DNA from: Bacteroidota bacterium
GTDB taxonomy: Bacteria; Bacteroidota; Ignavibacteria; Ignavibacteriales; Melioribacteraceae
Assembly (NCBI GenBank): GCA_023397505.1
Contig: JAEWUC010000002.1
Span: 310,001-374,000 of the forward strand
DNA length: 64,000 nt
Reading direction: 5' to 3'
Notes under the pieces: model-generated
What the model was told of the DNA's origin: nothing
The model's input: the letters and a program-made list of their open reading frames with translations, nothing else
Databases searched by the model: none
Shown here: piece by piece, positions 50,775 through 60,029 of the stretch
How the letters are laid out: each line of letters opens with the position of its first letter
How positions within the stretch are numbered: position 1 is the stretch's first letter
Translations under genes and position numbers: made by a program

Positions 50775-52775
50775 ATGACACTTAAAAACATAATCTTCAT
50801 TTTAGTTTTTATAGCTGCTTTCGGATTTCTGTTTTTTAAACTCCGGAGTATTATTTCATATATTAAACTTGGTTTGCCTGAAAACCGTTTTGATAATGTT
50901 GGAAAGAGAATTAAAAATGTTTTAACAATTGCATTTGGTCAGTCAAAACTTTTGCGCGAACCGGTTGCGGGGATAATCCACTTTTTAATTTTCTGGGGAT
51001 TCATACTTTTTCTTTTTGCCGTCGCAGAATCTATTGTTCAAGGATTTTATTCGGATTTTTCTTTAGAATTCCTCGGCCCAATATTCTCTGCTATTACTTT
51101 TGTGCAGGATATTTTCGGATTGTTAGTAGTTATTGCTGTTCTTTTTGCATTGTATAGAAGATTCATTCAAAAAGTAAAACGGCTTGATCTCGGCAAAGGT
51201 CATAATTTTGATGCAGCCATAATTCTGTTCATGATTTTGATTGTTGTTATTTCAATGTTTGGGCAGAACATAGCACATGTTGCCAACAATAATTTTGTTT
51301 TAGGCAAATATGAAATCCGTCCGATAAGTGCTTTCTTAAGTCCTTATTTTTTTTATGAAACCGGAAATGCTTCATTAATTTCTTACGAGATAAGCTGGTG
51401 GATTCACATACTGACTGTTTTTGTATTTATGAATTTTTTGCCTTATTCAAAACATTTTCATGTGATGACTTCAATTCCAAACGTATATTTTTCAAAAGTA
51501 GGCGATCAAAAATATTCTCTAAAAAAAAATAATTTGGAAGACGAAAATGTTTCCCAATACGGTGCTGCTGATTTTGAGCATTTATCATGGAAACAAATAC
51601 TCGACGGATTTTCGTGCACCGAATGCGGAAGATGCACTGCTTCTTGTCCAGCTGCAAATACAGGTAAAAAATTATCGCCGAGAGATATTATTGTTAATAT
51701 TCGTCATCGTACTGAAGAAAAGGCTCCGCTAATTTTAAATAATTTTTCGGACGATAACGAAGTAATTCAAAAAACATTGGTTAATAATTACATTACCGGC
51801 GAAGAACTTTGGGCTTGTACAACTTGTATGGCATGTGTTTATGAATGCCCGGTTTCTATCGAACATATAGATTCTATAGTTGATATGCGAAGAAATCTTG
51901 TATTGATGGAATCGAGTTTTCCGAGTGAATTAAATACTGTGTTTAAGAATATTGAAACGAATTTTACACCTTGGGCTTTCAATGCGCAGGATAGGGCAAA
52001 CTGGGCGGAAGGAATGAATATCAAAACGTTGGCGGAAGATTCAAACGGTGAAATTTTATTCTGGGTTGGATGTGCCGGTTCGTTTGATGCACGTTATCAA
52101 AAAGTTACAAAATCATTCGCTCAGTTGATGCAGAAAGCTAATGTAGATTTCAGGATTTTAGGCGTTGAAGAAAAATGCAACGGCGATACCGCACGCAGAC
52201 TCGGCAATGAATATCTTGCACAAATGTTAATGCAGGAAAATGTCGAAACACTGAATAATTATAAAGTAAAAAAAATTGTTACTGCGTGTCCGCATTGTTA
52301 TAATTCATTGAAGAATGAATATCCTCAATTCGGCGGCAATTTTGAAGTAGTTCATCATACAGAAATGATAGAAGAATTACTGGATGAAGGTAAAATCAAA
52401 TTAAAGCAAGGCGAACAAAATTCTAAGGTAACGTTCCATGATTCGTGTTATCTTGGAAGATATAATGATATTTACGATTCACCCCGCGATTCCTTAAAAA
52501 TGATTGACGGTTTAGAATTAATTGAGATGGAAAGAAACCGCGATAAAGGATTTTGCTGCGGTGCCGGCGGCGGAAGAATGTTTTTGGAAGAAACAACCGG
52601 TACAAGAATAAACGTAAACAGAACGGAAGAAGCTGTAAAAACAAATGCAGATACTATTGCGGCTGCCTGCCCATTCTGTATAACAATGTTAACTGACGGA
52701 GTAAAAGATTTAAATAAAACCGAGATGATTCAGGTAAAAGATATTGCGGAAATCATACTCGAAAACTCCATATAA
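50775..52775 (+). CDS. Membrane-bound Fe-S oxidoreductase (HdrDE/GlcF-like fusion)
   Basis: 666 aa. The N-terminal 240 residues hold about five transmembrane helices with several His residues (haem b-type, NarI/HdrE-like). Two 4Fe-4S motifs follow: CTECGRCTASCP (about 281) and CTTCMACVYECP (about 348). The C-terminal half has two CCG-like domains: CNGDTARRLG/ACPHCYNSLKNEYP, and CCGAGGGRMF/AACPFCITML. This is a heterodisulfide-reductase-like quinone-linked electron carrier. Electron-transfer flavoprotein or FAD partners are not adjacent. Confidence 0.85.
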   Translation: MTLKNIIFILVFIAAFGFLFFKLRSIISYIKLGLPENRFDNVGKRIKNVLTIAFGQSKLLREPVAGIIHFLIFWGFILFLFAVAESIVQGFYSDFSLEFLGPIFSAITFVQDIFGLLVVIAVLFALYRRFIQKVKRLDLGKGHNFDAAIILFMILIVVISMFGQNIAHVANNNFVLGKYEIRPISAFLSPYFFYETGNASLISYEISWWIHILTVFVFMNFLPYSKHFHVMTSIPNVYFSKVGDQKYSLKKNNLEDENVSQYGAADFEHLSWKQILDGFSCTECGRCTASCPAANTGKKLSPRDIIVNIRHRTEEKAPLILNNFSDDNEVIQKTLVNNYITGEELWACTTCMACVYECPVSIEHIDSIVDMRRNLVLMESSFPSELNTVFKNIETNFTPWAFNAQDRANWAEGMNIKTLAEDSNGEILFWVGCAGSFDARYQKVTKSFAQLMQKANVDFRILGVEEKCNGDTARRLGNEYLAQMLMQENVETLNNYKVKKIVTACPHCYNSLKNEYPQFGGNFEVVHHTEMIEELLDEGKIKLKQGEQNSKVTFHDSCYLGRYNDIYDSPRDSLKMIDGLELIEMERNRDKGFCCGAGGGRMFLEETTGTRINVNRTEEAVKTNADTIAAACPFCITMLTDGVKDLNKTEMIQVKDIAEIILENSI

Positions 52776-52810
52776 ACAACTAATCTCTCAAACGTAAGTA
52801 GGAGGAAAAT

Positions 52811-53008
52811 ATGCAAAAATACCAAAACCTAGTAGAATTCTTAAAAACACTCGAAGGGGATGTTGTTAAATTTTACGACAAAGGGCAGTCTGCTGCCGGA
52901 ACTCGCCTTAGAAAAGGTTTGAGCGAATTAAAAAAATTAGCTCAAGACTTGCGTAACGAGGTTCAAGATATGAAAGCCCAGAGAAAATCTGAGAAGAATC
53001 CTAGTTAA
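52811..53008 (+). CDS. Hc1-like histone H1 mini-protein
   Basis: 65 aa basic coiled protein (KTLEGDVVKFYDKGQSAAGTRLRKGLSELKKLAQDLRNEVQDMK). It matches the short histone H1-like (Hc1) family common in Bacteroidota and Chlamydiae, thought to bind DNA. A strong GGAGG lies 8 nt upstream. A terminator follows. Confidence 0.85.
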   Translation: MQKYQNLVEFLKTLEGDVVKFYDKGQSAAGTRLRKGLSELKKLAQDLRNEVQDMKAQRKSEKNPS

Positions 53009-53031
53009 TTGTGCAATAAACTTTTGCAATC

Positions 53032-53061
53032 GGGTTGGATAAAAAAATCCAACCCTTTTTT
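53032..53061 (+). terminator. Intrinsic terminator after Hc1-like gene
   Basis: GGGTTGGAT, an A-rich loop, ATCCAACCC, then six T. It ends 5 nt before the next start codon. Confidence 0.85.
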
Positions 53062-53065
53062 ATTT

Positions 53066-54190
53066 ATGAAAAAGAATCATCAGTTAATTATAGCAATTCT
53101 CGGTACTCTCCTAATTATTCTAAATATAAAACATTCGTACAAAAAAACTCCGCAACAAATAGATTCCTTGTTAACAATAAAGTTAAATTTTGTTGGCGAT
53201 TTGATGTGTCACATTCCGCAATTTGAATATGCTATTATTGAGAAAGATAGTTTCGATTTTAAACCTTACTTTGAGGAAATTAAAAAATATTTAGCTAATG
53301 CCGATGCAACATTCGGAAATTTGGAAACTGTTATCGGCGGAAGTAAAATTGGTTTTACTGGTTATCCTAATTTCAATTCTCCCGAAGAATATCTCGAAGC
53401 TCTTCAGTTTTCCGGTTTCGATTTTCTATTCACATCAAATAATCACAGCGCGGATAAAGGTGTAAAAGGAATTCTTTCAACAATAGAAAAAGTTAAACTG
53501 TACAATATGATTCCATTCGGAACTAACTTATCAAAAGTAGATCAAGATTCGGTTAAAATCATAGATGTAAAAGGAATAAAAGTTGGTGTTAATTCATACA
53601 CTTATGGACTTAACGGAAACATTTTACCCAAGGAGAAGAATTACCTTGTTAACATTATTGATACTTTGCTAATTCGAACAGACATTCAAAAAATCAGAAA
53701 CAAAAAAGTAGATTTAGTATTAATATATTTTCACTTCGGCGAAGAGTACTCGCGAAAGTCCAATCTTTATCAAAAAGAAATCGCAGCCAAAACTTTTGAA
53801 TACGGGGCGGATATTATAATTGCAAGTCATCCGCATGTAATTCAGCCCATTGAATATTTCACAAAATATAATGGTAAACTTGCAAAAGGGTTGGTTGCAT
53901 ATTCCCTAGGAAATTTTTTCTCGAACCAGCAATGGCGTTATTCCGACGCTGGTGCAATTCTCGGAATAGAAATCACAAAAAATGTTTTAAGAGATTCACT
54001 TTGGATAAATGATGTTTCATTAATTCCAACATGGGTTTTTAAAGGAAGCATATCCGGAAAAAATACTTACAGAATTGTTACGAGCGATACTGCTTTGATA
54101 AAACCGCTGCCTTCATATATTTCAGAAAACGAGATTAAAAAGATGGCTGAAAGTTTTAAAGACACGCGTGAAATGTTTTTAATTAAGTAA
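53066..54190 (+). CDS. CapA family protein (metallophosphatase-like)
   Basis: 374 aa. An N-terminal membrane anchor (LIIAILGTLLIILNI), then a CapA/PgsA domain: LNFVGDLMCH, FGNLETVIGG, FTSNNHSADKGVKGI, YFHFGEEYS, IASHPHVIQPIEYF, AYSLGNFFSNQ. The metal-binding Asp/His/Asn residues are intact. Related proteins act in poly-gamma-glutamate or other surface polymer handling; no cap genes are near. ATG 53066 is chosen so that the anchor is N-terminal. Confidence 0.82.
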   Translation: MKKNHQLIIAILGTLLIILNIKHSYKKTPQQIDSLLTIKLNFVGDLMCHIPQFEYAIIEKDSFDFKPYFEEIKKYLANADATFGNLETVIGGSKIGFTGYPNFNSPEEYLEALQFSGFDFLFTSNNHSADKGVKGILSTIEKVKLYNMIPFGTNLSKVDQDSVKIIDVKGIKVGVNSYTYGLNGNILPKEKNYLVNIIDTLLIRTDIQKIRNKKVDLVLIYFHFGEEYSRKSNLYQKEIAAKTFEYGADIIIASHPHVIQPIEYFTKYNGKLAKGLVAYSLGNFFSNQQWRYSDAGAILGIEITKNVLRDSLWINDVSLIPTWVFKGSISGKNTYRIVTSDTALIKPLPSYISENEIKKMAESFKDTREMFLIK

Positions 54191-54248
54191 ACCAAATTAT
54201 TCAATCCATTGTTATATAATTCATAATCATAAATCATTCTTATTTTCT

Positions 54249-54256
54249 TATTTTTG
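54249..54256 (+). promoter_or_regulatory. -7 element upstream of MFS-dus-apt operon
   Basis: TATTTTTG matches TAnnTTTG, 23 nt before the MFS start. No convincing -33 element. Confidence 0.45.
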
Positions 54257-54279
54257 CCAAATCAAATTCGAAATCGTTA

Positions 54280-55464
54280 ATGAAAAATAAAGCTTCACTT
54301 ACTGCAATTTTCTTTACAATATTTATAGATTTAATGGGATTCGGAATTCTAATCCCGTTGTTACCTGCATTTGCAACAAAAGAGCTGGGTATTTCCGATA
54401 TAGGGATAGGTGCAATAGTAGCCGTTTATTCTTTGATGCAATTTTTATTCAATCCCGCTCTCGGTAAACTGTCAGATAAAATCGGGAGACGACCGGTAAT
54501 TCTTTTCACGCAAATTTTAACCGTACTTTCTTACCTGTTATTTAGCTTCTCGACTTCATTTTTATTATTGTTTATTTCACGAATATTGGGCGGACTCGGT
54601 GGAAGCAACATAGGTGTAGCGCAAGCTTATATTGCTGATATTACTTCGAAGGAAGACCGCGCAAAAGGAATGGGAATTATTGGGGCTGCATTTGGTCTCG
54701 GTTTTGTATTTGGACCGTTAGTTGGTGCATTCCTATCGGAATATGGTTATGCTGCAGCGGGTTACGGAAGCGCTGCATTTACAGCCATGGCTTTTATTTA
54801 TACAATATTTTATTTACCGGAATCATTAAAAGAAAAATCAACTACTCAAAATTACAGGTTGAAAATTTTTGACATACCTTTTATAAAAGAAGTTTTATCT
54901 TATCCGTCAGTTGGCATTTTAATATCATTATACTCAATAATAATTTTTTCGATTGCAAATATTTACGGTACTTTCGCAATACTTGGTTACAAAGTTTATC
55001 ATTTTACAGATAAGCAGAATGGAATGCTGTTTGGAATTTCGGGAGTTATAAGCGCTGGGATTCAAGCGGGATTAATGAAGAGAATCTCTTCCAGGTTTTC
55101 CGATAAAATCATTGTAATCTCTGCAAGTTTCATAATGATGATCGGATTGGCAATGTTTCCTTACGGGATTAATTTTTTAGGAGTAGCAATTGTCATCTCG
55201 GTTTTTTCGATTGGTTCGGCAATATTACAACCATTGCTTCCAAGCATGATTTCGAAATACTCGCCGGAAAATCAGCAGGGTTCTATACTTGGAGTAAGTC
55301 AATCATTTTCTGCATTTGCAAGAGTCCTTGGACCATTATGGGGCGGTTTTTCGTATGATTATCTTGGCTATCAATTTCCATTTTTAACTGGAGCTTCTTT
55401 AACTTTAGTTACAATTATATTGACGTTCTTTTTACTCAAGAAATCTTCAACAGAAACGATCTAA
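54280..55464 (+). CDS. MFS transporter, TetA-like drug efflux family
   Basis: 394 aa, 12 hydrophobic segments. FIDLMGFGILIPLLPAFA, GKLSDKIGRRPVIL (MFS motif A), GLGGSNIGVAQAYIADITSKEDRAKGMG and GPLWGGFSYDYLGYQFPF match the DHA1/TetA branch. A proton-driven exporter; the substrate is unknown. It ends 1 nt before dus. Confidence 0.85.
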   Translation: MKNKASLTAIFFTIFIDLMGFGILIPLLPAFATKELGISDIGIGAIVAVYSLMQFLFNPALGKLSDKIGRRPVILFTQILTVLSYLLFSFSTSFLLLFISRILGGLGGSNIGVAQAYIADITSKEDRAKGMGIIGAAFGLGFVFGPLVGAFLSEYGYAAAGYGSAAFTAMAFIYTIFYLPESLKEKSTTQNYRLKIFDIPFIKEVLSYPSVGILISLYSIIIFSIANIYGTFAILGYKVYHFTDKQNGMLFGISGVISAGIQAGLMKRISSRFSDKIIVISASFIMMIGLAMFPYGINFLGVAIVISVFSIGSAILQPLLPSMISKYSPENQQGSILGVSQSFSAFARVLGPLWGGFSYDYLGYQFPFLTGASLTLVTIILTFFLLKKSSTETI

Positions 55465-55465
55465 A

Positions 55466-56476
55466 ATGTTTAAAGTAAATAAAATAAATATCGATAAAGC
55501 GCTTTTACTTGCACCTATGGAGGATATAACAGATATTGCGTTTCGCAAATTGTGCAAGGAACTTGGCGCCGATGTAGTTTATACTGAGTTTGTTAATTCC
55601 GATGGATTAATACGAGCCAATAAAAAAACAGAAAAGAAACTTGAGATTACAGAAGAAGAACGCCCTGTTGGAATCCAGATATACGGCGGTAATCTTGAAC
55701 CGATGATTCAAGCTGCAAGAATCGCAGAGAAAAAAAATCCCGAACTAATAGATATAAACGCCGGGTGCTGGGTAAAGAAAATTGCAGGCAGAGGAGCGGG
55801 AGCGGGATTATTAAAAGACCCATGTTACATGCAAACTATGGTTGAAGAGATTGTAAAAGCAGTACAAATTCCCGTAACTGTTAAAACACGCATTGGCTGG
55901 GATTTGGATTCAATTAATATTTTGGAAGTCGCAAAAAGAATTGAAGATGCTGGTGCTGCGGCTTTAACAATACATTGTCGCACAAGAAGTCAAGGTCATT
56001 CCGGTGAACCGGATTGGTCATGGATTCCTAAAATTAAAGAAGTAGTATCAATCCCAGTCGCATTAAACGGTGGAATTTTTTCCACTGAAGATACTATCCG
56101 AGCTTTTAATGAGACAAACGCAGATGCTGTTATGATTGCTCGCGGGGCAATTGAACATCCATGGATATTTAGAGAAATAAAAGAAGTTTTTGAATTCGGC
56201 AGTATTAAAACTATTCTAACAAAAGAAGAAAGAATTGCCACTGCTTTAAAACATCTTAAATACAATCTTGAAATAAAAGATCAAAGAGCAGCAATAATTC
56301 CATTCAGAAAGTACTATGCCGGATACCTGAAAGGATTGCCAAATAGTAAGGAAGTTCGTCAGGAATTATATAAATTTTTAGAGTATGCTCCCATTGAAGA
56401 AACACTTTTAAAGTATTTGGAAAATCTAAACAGATTGGAAGAAATTGAAATCAACCAAAATATTAAAGAGGATTGA
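55466..56476 (+). CDS. dusB: tRNA-dihydrouridine synthase (DusB-like)
   Basis: 336 aa FMN-dependent TIM barrel. LLAPMEDITDIAFRKLC, YTEFVNSDGLIR, VGIQIYGGNLEPM, catalytic Cys in DINAGCWVKK, VKTRIGW, TIHCRTRSQGHSG, NGGIFSTEDT and MIARGAIEHPWIF. Reduces uridines in tRNA D-loops. The usual proline after the catalytic Cys is Trp here. Between an MFS gene and apt with 1-nt gaps. Confidence 0.88.
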   Translation: MFKVNKINIDKALLLAPMEDITDIAFRKLCKELGADVVYTEFVNSDGLIRANKKTEKKLEITEEERPVGIQIYGGNLEPMIQAARIAEKKNPELIDINAGCWVKKIAGRGAGAGLLKDPCYMQTMVEEIVKAVQIPVTVKTRIGWDLDSINILEVAKRIEDAGAAALTIHCRTRSQGHSGEPDWSWIPKIKEVVSIPVALNGGIFSTEDTIRAFNETNADAVMIARGAIEHPWIFREIKEVFEFGSIKTILTKEERIATALKHLKYNLEIKDQRAAIIPFRKYYAGYLKGLPNSKEVRQELYKFLEYAPIEETLLKYLENLNRLEEIEINQNIKED

Positions 56477-56477
56477 A

Positions 56478-57002
56478 ATGGAATTAAAATCGCTTGTTAG
56501 ATCAGTACCGAATTTCCCCAAAAAAGGAATTATGTTTCGTGATATTACAACTCTTCTAAAAGATACAATTGGCTTTGAACAAACTTTGGAACATCTATAT
56601 AATTTGGCTAAAAATAAGGGTATAACAAAAGTAGTTGGAATAGAATCACGCGGTTTTGTGTTGGGTGCAGCTTTGGCTTATAAACTTGGTGTAGGTTTTG
56701 TCCTAATTCGTAAACCTGGTAAATTGCCTGCGGAAACAATTGAAGAATCGTATGCTCTCGAATACGGGACTGATAAAATAGAAATTCATAAAGACGCTCT
56801 TACGAGTACCGATAAAGTATTACTCCATGATGATTTATTAGCGACAGGCGGAACTATGGAAGCTGCATGTAAGCTTGTTGAACGACTTGGTGCAAAAGTG
56901 ACTCAAATTTCTTTTATTATCGAGTTAACTTTTCTAAAAGGTCGGGAAAAACTTAATAAGTATGATGTTCAATCATTAATTTCGTACGATTCAGAAGACT
57001 GA
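56478..57002 (+). CDS. apt: Adenine phosphoribosyltransferase
   Basis: 174 aa. VPNFPKKGIMFRDITTLLKD, GIESRGFVLGAALAYKLGVGFVLIRKPGKLP, and the PRPP motif VLLHDDLLATGGT. Salvages adenine to AMP. ATG 56478 follows AGAGGATTGAA; the in-frame ATG at 56445 lies inside dus. Its 3' end overlaps the convergent rsmI by 34 nt. Confidence 0.95.
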   Translation: MELKSLVRSVPNFPKKGIMFRDITTLLKDTIGFEQTLEHLYNLAKNKGITKVVGIESRGFVLGAALAYKLGVGFVLIRKPGKLPAETIEESYALEYGTDKIEIHKDALTSTDKVLLHDDLLATGGTMEAACKLVERLGAKVTQISFIIELTFLKGREKLNKYDVQSLISYDSED

Positions 57003-57694
57003 GCCCCGGAATCAACAATCCAATTTTTTGGAGAGATAATAACAACGAATTCACCCTTTAAAACTTTTTTGGGGAGTTGTTCTATTAATTGAGATGGGAA
57101 TCCGCGCCAGCATTCTTCGAATTTCTTAGTTAATTCCCGGCAAACTACAACAAATCTTTCCGGCATGTATTCGTTTAATTCATTCAGTAATTTTTCAATT
57201 CTATAAATTGACTCATACAAAATTATTGTTCTTTTCTCTTCGGCGAGTTCAAGCAATTTTTTCTGCCGTCCTTTTTTTTGAGGAATGAATCCCTCGAAAA
57301 CGAAAGAATCTGTCGGAAGTCCGCTTATACTTAATGCTAAAATTGCGGCATTTGCACCTGGTATTCCAACAATTTCAATTCCATTTTTAATAGCAGTATT
57401 TACTAATCGAACTCCAGGATCTGAAATCGCTGGTGTGCCTGCATCCGAAACTAAGCCGCAGTTCTCACCTGATTCCAATTTTTTAATTATCTCGTCAATT
57501 TTCCTGTTTTCACTTTGGGCATTTGCAACTACAAATGGTTTTTGTAATTGGAAGTGTTCCAACAATATTTTCGTTACACGCGTATCTTCGCAAACAATAA
57601 AATCAACTTGCTTAAGAGTTTCAACCGCGCGGAAAGTGATATCGCCTAAGTTGCCGATTGGAGTTGCAATAACGTATAATTTTCCTGTATTCAT
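56969..57694 (-). CDS. rsmI: 16S rRNA 2'-O-methyltransferase RsmI
   Basis: 241 aa tetrapyrrole-methylase fold. KLYVIATPIGNLGDITFRAVETL, CEDTRVTKILLEHF, GLVSDAGTPAISDPG, GIPGANAAILALSISGLPTDSFVFEGF and ELTKKFEE identify RsmI, which methylates C1402 of 16S rRNA. ATG 57694 is favoured over an in-frame ATG at 57721. Convergent overlap with apt. Confidence 0.94.
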   Translation of the reverse strand: MNTGKLYVIATPIGNLGDITFRAVETLKQVDFIVCEDTRVTKILLEHFQLQKPFVVANAQSENRKIDEIIKKLESGENCGLVSDAGTPAISDPGVRLVNTAIKNGIEIVGIPGANAAILALSISGLPTDSFVFEGFIPQKKGRQKKLLELAEEKRTIILYESIYRIEKLLNELNEYMPERFVVVCRELTKKFEECWRGFPSQLIEQLPKKVLKGEFVVIISPKNWIVDSGAQSSESYEIND

Positions 57695-57793
57695 GTCTCT
57701 AATATAAAAACAGTCGGACAAAGAAAATATTTTTTCTTTAATAAGATAATCGTATTATTCAATTAGGTTAAAAAATTTCTATATTGAAGACGC

Positions 57794-58396
57794 ATGGATA
57801 AAAGCATACATAAATTTTTGTTTTCACTACTTGGATTATTTTTAATTGTAAAATGTTCAGGAGATGGATCGAATCAATCTGATGAAGATTTCTATATAAA
57901 TGATAAATCGTTACTTGGTATTGAGATTGTTGATAAAGATTTGGGAATAAAAATTTTACCGCCAAAGGATTGGATTTTAATGCCTTCATCATTATCAAAA
58001 AAGATTGAAGCCCGAAAAGGAATAAAAAATTCACAAGATAATTTTATTTACGAACCTGTCTATCTGTTTTTCAACGATTCAACCGGCGGAGTGCTAAGTA
58101 TTGGGAAAGTTATAACTGTAGATTCGACGATAACAAAATCTTCTGTAATGAATTATTATAAAAGTTTACTTTCGGCAAAGTATAAGAACAACGATTTAAC
58201 TGTTGGCAGATTTACAAAATCAAATATTACATTCACGCAATTCAAATTCAAAAAAGAAAACTTAATCTCGATAAAATTGGTTTTCGAAAACTCAAATAAA
58301 GAAATAATCCAAGCAGATTATTCTTTTCCCGAACAGTTTGCAAGTTCAATTGAAGTATCATTAAAATCTTCAGTCGGATCGATAGAACTTGACTAA
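57794..58396 (+). CDS. Putative lipoprotein
   Basis: 200 aa. Signal sequence with a lipobox-like LFLIVKC (Cys about 21) followed by SGDGSNQSDE. The rest is a globular domain (LLGIEIVDKDLGIKILPPKDW ... YSFPEQFASSIEVSLKSSVGSIELD) I do not recognise; it looks like the PsbP/DcrB-like group of surface lipoproteins (tentative). Confidence 0.62.
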   Translation: MDKSIHKFLFSLLGLFLIVKCSGDGSNQSDEDFYINDKSLLGIEIVDKDLGIKILPPKDWILMPSSLSKKIEARKGIKNSQDNFIYEPVYLFFNDSTGGVLSIGKVITVDSTITKSSVMNYYKSLLSAKYKNNDLTVGRFTKSNITFTQFKFKKENLISIKLVFENSNKEIIQADYSFPEQFASSIEVSLKSSVGSIELD

Positions 58397-58496
58397 ATTC
58401 ATTTCTAGATTATTACCGTTTTATAAAGCATAAGATGATTTTTCAATAAATCGAAATTTTGTTAAATTGTTTCTCATAATTATGAAAGGTTAAAAA

Positions 58497-59219
58497 ATGA
58501 GATTCAGTATAAATGTAGATCATATCGCAACATTACGAAACGCAAGACAAGAAACTCAACCGGATCCTGTAACATATGCTTTGATGGCAGAACAATACGG
58601 TGTTGACGGGATTGTTGTTCATTTGCGTGAAGATAGAAGACATATAACCGAGCGTGATTTACGTTTGCTGCGTGAATTAATTACAACAAAACTTGATCTT
58701 GAAATGGCTGCCGTAGATGAAATTATTGATATTGCGTGCGATGTTCAGCCTGAATTAGCTACAATAGTTCCTGAGCGCCGTTTGGAATTGACAACTGAAG
58801 GCGGAATTAATGTTATTGATAACATTGTTCATTTAGGAAATACAATTAAAAGATTGCACAGTGCCGAGGTACCGGTTTCATTATTTATTGAACCTGATAT
58901 AAATCAGATAGATGCCGCTGTTGAAATTAATGCCGACTTTATAGAAATCCATACAGGGCACTATGCAAATGCAGTAAATGAAGCCGACGTCTTCGACGAA
59001 CTTGAACGCGTTCGTATTGCAGTTAAGCATGCTAAAAAACTCGGACTTGGTGTAAACGCAGGACACGGTTTGGATTATAACAATATGAAAGAATTCGTTG
59101 CAATTAATGATATTGATGAAGTGAGTATTGGCCATGCAGTTATCGCACGGTCGATGTATGTTGGAGTTGAGAAAGCAATTCAAGAAATGATTGCGATTAT
59201 TCGGAATGCAAATAAATAA
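58497..59219 (+). CDS. pdxJ: Pyridoxine 5'-phosphate synthase
   Basis: 240 aa TIM barrel. SINVDHIATLRNARQ, DGIVVHLREDRRHIT, TVPERRLELTTEGG-like block (here IVPERRLELTTEGGINV), SLFIEPDINQ, IEIHTGHYAN and GHGLDYNNM are diagnostic. Condenses aminoacetone phosphate and deoxyxylulose 5-phosphate. It lies 17 nt upstream of the DUF2400 gene. Confidence 0.95.
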   Translation: MRFSINVDHIATLRNARQETQPDPVTYALMAEQYGVDGIVVHLREDRRHITERDLRLLRELITTKLDLEMAAVDEIIDIACDVQPELATIVPERRLELTTEGGINVIDNIVHLGNTIKRLHSAEVPVSLFIEPDINQIDAAVEINADFIEIHTGHYANAVNEADVFDELERVRIAVKHAKKLGLGVNAGHGLDYNNMKEFVAINDIDEVSIGHAVIARSMYVGVEKAIQEMIAIIRNANK

Positions 59220-59236
59220 TTTGTCCGGAATAAAAC

Positions 59237-60013
59237 TTGGATAAATTATTACTCAAGCAAAAACTTGATGATCATTATAAGCACTTTGATAAATCGAAAA
59301 TATCTCCGGACCCGCTTGAATTTTTACACAGATATTCCGATCCTAACAACATTGAAATAAGCGGATTGATTTCCTCAGTATTTGCCTATGGTAACGTAAA
59401 ACAAATTATCTCTACTCTACAGAAAATCCATTCAATTATGAACGATAAACCTTACGATTTTGTATTGAGTTATTCGAATAAAAATAATCACTTCGAAAAG
59501 GTTAAGCATAGATTTTATTCAGCCGATGATATCCATCATTTATTTATCGCTTTGAATAAGATTTTTATAAACAATGATTCCTTGAAAGTGATATTCTTAA
59601 AAAGTTATCATAAAAATAATGGTGATATGAAAAAATCAATTTCAGATTTTTCAAAGAAAATATGTGATTTTGCAAAAGGGGAAAGGGGAATAAGTCATGG
59701 AATAAAATTCATGTTCCCTGATCCGATGAAGGGCAGTGCGTGCAAAAGGATGAATTTGTTTTTAAGATGGATGATTCGAAAAGACGAACTTGATTTCGGT
59801 TTGTGGAATGAAATCCCAACTTCAAAACTTATTATTCCAGTCGATACACATGTTGCACAAATTTGTAAGAAACTGAAATTGACAAATAGAAAAAATGTTT
59901 CGTGGAAAATGGCTGAAGAGATTACAGAAAAGTTAAAACAATTTGACGAAAACGATCCGGTGAAATATGATTTTGCCATTTGTCATATCGGGATGCGTAA
60001 TTTAAAATTCTAA
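59237..60013 (+). CDS. DUF2400 (TIGR02757) family protein
   Basis: 258 aa. DPLEFLHRYSDPNNIEISGLISSVFAYGNVKQI, KGSACKRMNLFLRWMIRKDELDFGLW, LIIPVDTHVAQICKKL, KYDFAICHIGM match the TIGR02757 family. Its fold resembles HhH-GPD glycosylases, but its activity is unknown. The start is TTG 59237. It converges on the helicase gene. Confidence 0.85.
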   Translation: MDKLLLKQKLDDHYKHFDKSKISPDPLEFLHRYSDPNNIEISGLISSVFAYGNVKQIISTLQKIHSIMNDKPYDFVLSYSNKNNHFEKVKHRFYSADDIHHLFIALNKIFINNDSLKVIFLKSYHKNNGDMKKSISDFSKKICDFAKGERGISHGIKFMFPDPMKGSACKRMNLFLRWMIRKDELDFGLWNEIPTSKLIIPVDTHVAQICKKLKLTNRKNVSWKMAEEITEKLKQFDENDPVKYDFAICHIGMRNLKF

Positions 60014-60029
60014 GTCATATAATAAATTG

